Assembly (NCBI RefSeq): GCF_000613305.1
Contig: NZ_BAIO01000101.1
Location: 1-6,832, forward strand
Direction: 5' to 3'
Origin: Komagataeibacter kakiaceti JCM 25156
Lineage (GTDB): Bacteria > Pseudomonadota > Alphaproteobacteria > Acetobacterales > Acetobacteraceae
DNA length: 6,832 nucleotides
The notes beneath the pieces were generated by a model. The model had not been told where the DNA came from and did not search any database. It saw only the letters and a program-made list of their open reading frames with translations. The position numbers and the translations under genes were made by a program. Below, in pieces: positions 4,784 through 6,832 of this stretch (positions are counted from its first letter, which is position 1; the number at the start of each line of letters is the position of its first letter).

Positions 4784-6586
4784 ATGCGTTCATTATTTCC
4801 TTGTCCCGCATGGGCGCCGGATGGTGCCGGAAGTGCACGGGCGGATATTGATACCCTTTGCATCAATACAATCCGTACACTGGCGATGGATGCGGTACAG
4901 AAAGCCAATTCCGGCCACCCGGGCACGCCGATGGCGCTGGCCCCGCCAGCCTATGCGTTATGGCGCGATGTCCTGAATTACGACCCCGCCAACCCGCTAT
5001 GGCCCAACCGGGACCGCTTCGTGCTGTCCATTGGCCATGCCTCCATGCTGCTGTACGCGCTGATCTATCTCGCCGGTATTCGCGATGTGAAGGACGGGCG
5101 TGTAACGGCGGACAGGCCGTCCCTCACCTTGGCTGATCTGGAGCAGTTCCGCCAGCTCAATTCCCGCACCCCCGGCCATCCGGAATACGGGCATACCAGC
5201 GGCGTGGAAACCACCACCGGCCCGCTGGGGCAGGGGTGTGGCAACTCGGTTGGCATGGGCATTGCCCAGAAATGGCTGGCCGCGCATTTCAACCGGCCGG
5301 GTTTCGATCTGTTCGATTACCACATTTACACATTCTGTGGCGATGGCGACAACATGGAGGGCGTGTCCAGCGAAGCTGCCTCCATCGCGGGGCACCTGAA
5401 GCTCGGTAACCTGACATGGATTTACGACAGCAATCACATTTCCATCGAGGGCAATACCCGCATCGCCTTTACCGAGAGCGTGTACAAACGCTTCGAGGCC
5501 TATGGCTGGCATGTCCTTGAACTCAAGGACGCCAACGACACCGGCGATTTCCGCCGCCTGCTGGCCGAGGCGAAGGCCGAGACATCCCGGCCCACGCTGA
5601 TCATCGTCCATTCCATCATCGGCTGGGGTTCGCCGCACAAGGCGGGCACGGCGGCGGCGCATGGCTCCCCGCTGGGGGTCGAGGAAATCCGCGAAACCAA
5701 GAAATTCTACGGCTGGCCGGAAGATAAAAGCTTCTATGTGCGAAGGCGTGCCCGAACATTTCCAAAAAGGCATCGCCACGCGCGGGCCGCCGCGAGCAGG
5801 GCATGGTACGACCTGCTGGCCCGCTACCGCAAGGCGCATCCTGAACTGGCCGCCGAACTTGACCTTGTCCTGTCGGGAAAGCTGCCCGAAGGCTGGGATA
5901 GCCAGATCAGCGATTTCCCCGCCGATCCGAAGGGTATCGCCTCCCGCGCCAGTTCCGCCACGGTGCTCAATCAGGTCGCGGCCCGTTATCCGTGGATGAT
6001 CGGCGGCTCGGCCGACCTGTCGCCTTCCACCAAGACGCACCTGACATTCGACGGCGCGGGTGATTTCCAGCCGCCGCAATGGGGCGGTACCTATGGTGGG
6101 CGCAACCTGCATTTCGGTGTGCGGGAACATGCCATGGGCTCGATCTGCAACGGGCTGGCGCTTTCCTATCTGCGGCCTTACTGCTCGGGCTTCTTCATCT
6201 TCTCCGATTACATGAAGCCGCCCATCCGCCTTGCGGCGCTGATGAAGCTGCCGGTGCTGTATATCTTCACCCATGATTCCATCGGGGTGGGGGAAGATGG
6301 CCCGACCCACCAGCCTGTCGAGCAGTTGGCCCAGCTTCGGGCCACGCCGGGGGTCACGCTCATCCGCCCGGCGGACGCCAACGAGGTGGCGGAGGCGTGG
6401 CGCACCCTCGTCACGCTGGTTGACCGCCCCACCGTGCTGGTGCTGACGCGCCAGAACCTGCCCACTTTGTGCCGCAAGACTTTTGCTCCCGCCACGGGGC
6501 TGGCGAAGGGGGCCTACGTGCTGGCTGATAACAGCGGCGGCACGCCCGATGTCATTCTCATGGCCACGGGCAGCGAGGTCGGCTGA
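4784..6586 (+). CDS. tkt: Transketolase, main part (frame broken near the C-terminus)
   Basis: Cytosolic thiamine-diphosphate enzyme of the non-oxidative pentose phosphate pathway, moving two-carbon ketol units between sugar phosphates. GGAGGA at 4770-4775, 8 bases before the ATG, fixes the start, giving about 20 extra residues before the conserved DTLCINTIRTLAMDAV. Landmarks: NSGHPGTPM with H45, TTTGPLGQG at 143-151, the diphosphate/Mg site GDGDNMEG at 186-193 with N217, the pyrimidine-domain motif FGVREHAMG carrying the catalytic glutamate, and a typical THDSIGVGEDGPTHQPVEQ. Two disturbances: residues 320-334 (5741-5785) are out of frame, the +1 frame there reading EGVPEHFQKGIATRG as the family expects; and the frame stops at 6584-6586 although homology continues. 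The reconstructed protein is close to full length. Related bacteria have it at the head of a pentose-phosphate cluster. Confidence 0.93.
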   Translation: MRSLFPCPAWAPDGAGSARADIDTLCINTIRTLAMDAVQKANSGHPGTPMALAPPAYALWRDVLNYDPANPLWPNRDRFVLSIGHASMLLYALIYLAGIRDVKDGRVTADRPSLTLADLEQFRQLNSRTPGHPEYGHTSGVETTTGPLGQGCGNSVGMGIAQKWLAAHFNRPGFDLFDYHIYTFCGDGDNMEGVSSEAASIAGHLKLGNLTWIYDSNHISIEGNTRIAFTESVYKRFEAYGWHVLELKDANDTGDFRRLLAEAKAETSRPTLIIVHSIIGWGSPHKAGTAAAHGSPLGVEEIRETKKFYGWPEDKSFYVRRRARTFPKRHRHARAAASRAWYDLLARYRKAHPELAAELDLVLSGKLPEGWDSQISDFPADPKGIASRASSATVLNQVAARYPWMIGGSADLSPSTKTHLTFDGAGDFQPPQWGGTYGGRNLHFGVREHAMGSICNGLALSYLRPYCSGFFIFSDYMKPPIRLAALMKLPVLYIFTHDSIGVGEDGPTHQPVEQLAQLRATPGVTLIRPADANEVAEAWRTLVTLVDRPTVLVLTRQNLPTLCRKTFAPATGLAKGAYVLADNSGGTPDVILMATGSEVG

Positions 6587-6832
6587 TCGTCAAGGCGTTC
6601 GAGCAGCTCAAGGCGGAGGGGGTGAAGGCCCGTATCGTTTCCATGCCCTCGTGGGATCTGTTCGAGGCCCAGCCCCGGTCCTACCGCGACAGCGTGCTGC
6701 CGCCGGATGTGACCGCGCGCGTGGCGGTGGAACAGGCCGCGCGCCTGGGGTGGGAGCGCTATGTCGGCCTGCGTGGCGCGACCATCGTGATGCACACATT
6801 CGGTGCGTCGGCCCCGGCGGGTGAGCTGGAGG
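6583..6832 (+). pseudogene. tkt: Transketolase C-terminal domain, shifted frame (runs off right edge)
   Basis: From CTG at 6583 a frame one step away from the main gene reads LIVKAFEQLKAEGV, IVSMPSWDLFEAQP and HTFGASAPAGELE, the standard transketolase C-terminal domain, open for 83 codons to the window edge. There is no start or ribosome site of its own. It joins seamlessly to MATGSEVG of the upstream frame if one base is restored at 6581-6584, so it is the same gene interrupted by a one-base loss, not a separate gene. Without this domain, part of the dimer surface would be missing. The cause may be a sequence error or a true mutation. Confidence 0.85.

Noticed and set aside
4997..6310. 437-codon open frame antisense to transketolase
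   Set aside because: Shadow of the transketolase gene; no family motifs and no supporting start context.
6575..6590. Programmed ribosomal frameshift in transketolase
   Set aside because: No slippery heptamer at the junction, and the same gene has other simple base losses; error or mutation explains it better.
1..6832. CRISPR arrays, tRNA or rRNA genes
   Set aside because: No regularly spaced direct repeats and no cloverleaf or rRNA-like sequence seen on either strand.

Overview
The window looks like chromosomal DNA of an acetic acid bacterium, most likely Komagataeibacter or Gluconacetobacter. This is inferred from GC-rich genes separated by AT-rich intergenic DNA, the style of the proteins, and the pairing of a Staphylococcus-type class I aldolase, a GalP-like sugar porter and transketolase. 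No database search was possible, so the genus is a judgement.

Layout: (1) 1-644, minus strand: the N-terminal 214 residues of an atypical acyl-CoA dehydrogenase-like protein that runs off the left edge. (2) 645-1191: a gene-free region with hairpins, a pair of CCGG-centred dyads and the aldolase promoter. (3) 1192-2088, plus strand: an intact class I fructose-bisphosphate aldolase. (4) 2135-2165: a bidirectional terminator between convergent genes. (5) 2178-3755, minus strand: a 12-helix sugar/H+ symporter whose last ~56 residues look like the product of a one-base loss. (6) 3756-4783: about 1 kb of AT-rich, apparently gene-free DNA with palindromes and, just before transketolase, a promoter followed by a long structured RNA-like element. 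(7) 4784-6832, plus strand: transketolase, nearly complete but with three local reading-frame disturbances, running off the right edge.

The sugar genes fit one theme: hexose uptake, then triose-phosphate/hexose interconversion by aldolase and pentose-phosphate carbon shuffling by transketolase. Acetic acid bacteria of this group are known to rely on the pentose phosphate pathway and to lack a complete glycolysis, so aldolase and transketolase would feed hexose phosphate to biosynthesis, including cellulose in Komagataeibacter. Transketolase heads a pentose-phosphate gene cluster in related species; whether that holds here lies beyond the window.

The best candidate for something undescribed is the 119-nt imperfect hairpin at 4514-4632, which starts a few bases after a plausible promoter and lies in the transketolase leader. 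The other strong pattern is that all four frame disturbances can be repaired by restoring one or two bases in G/C-rich sites. This points to sequence error or, less likely, real decay.
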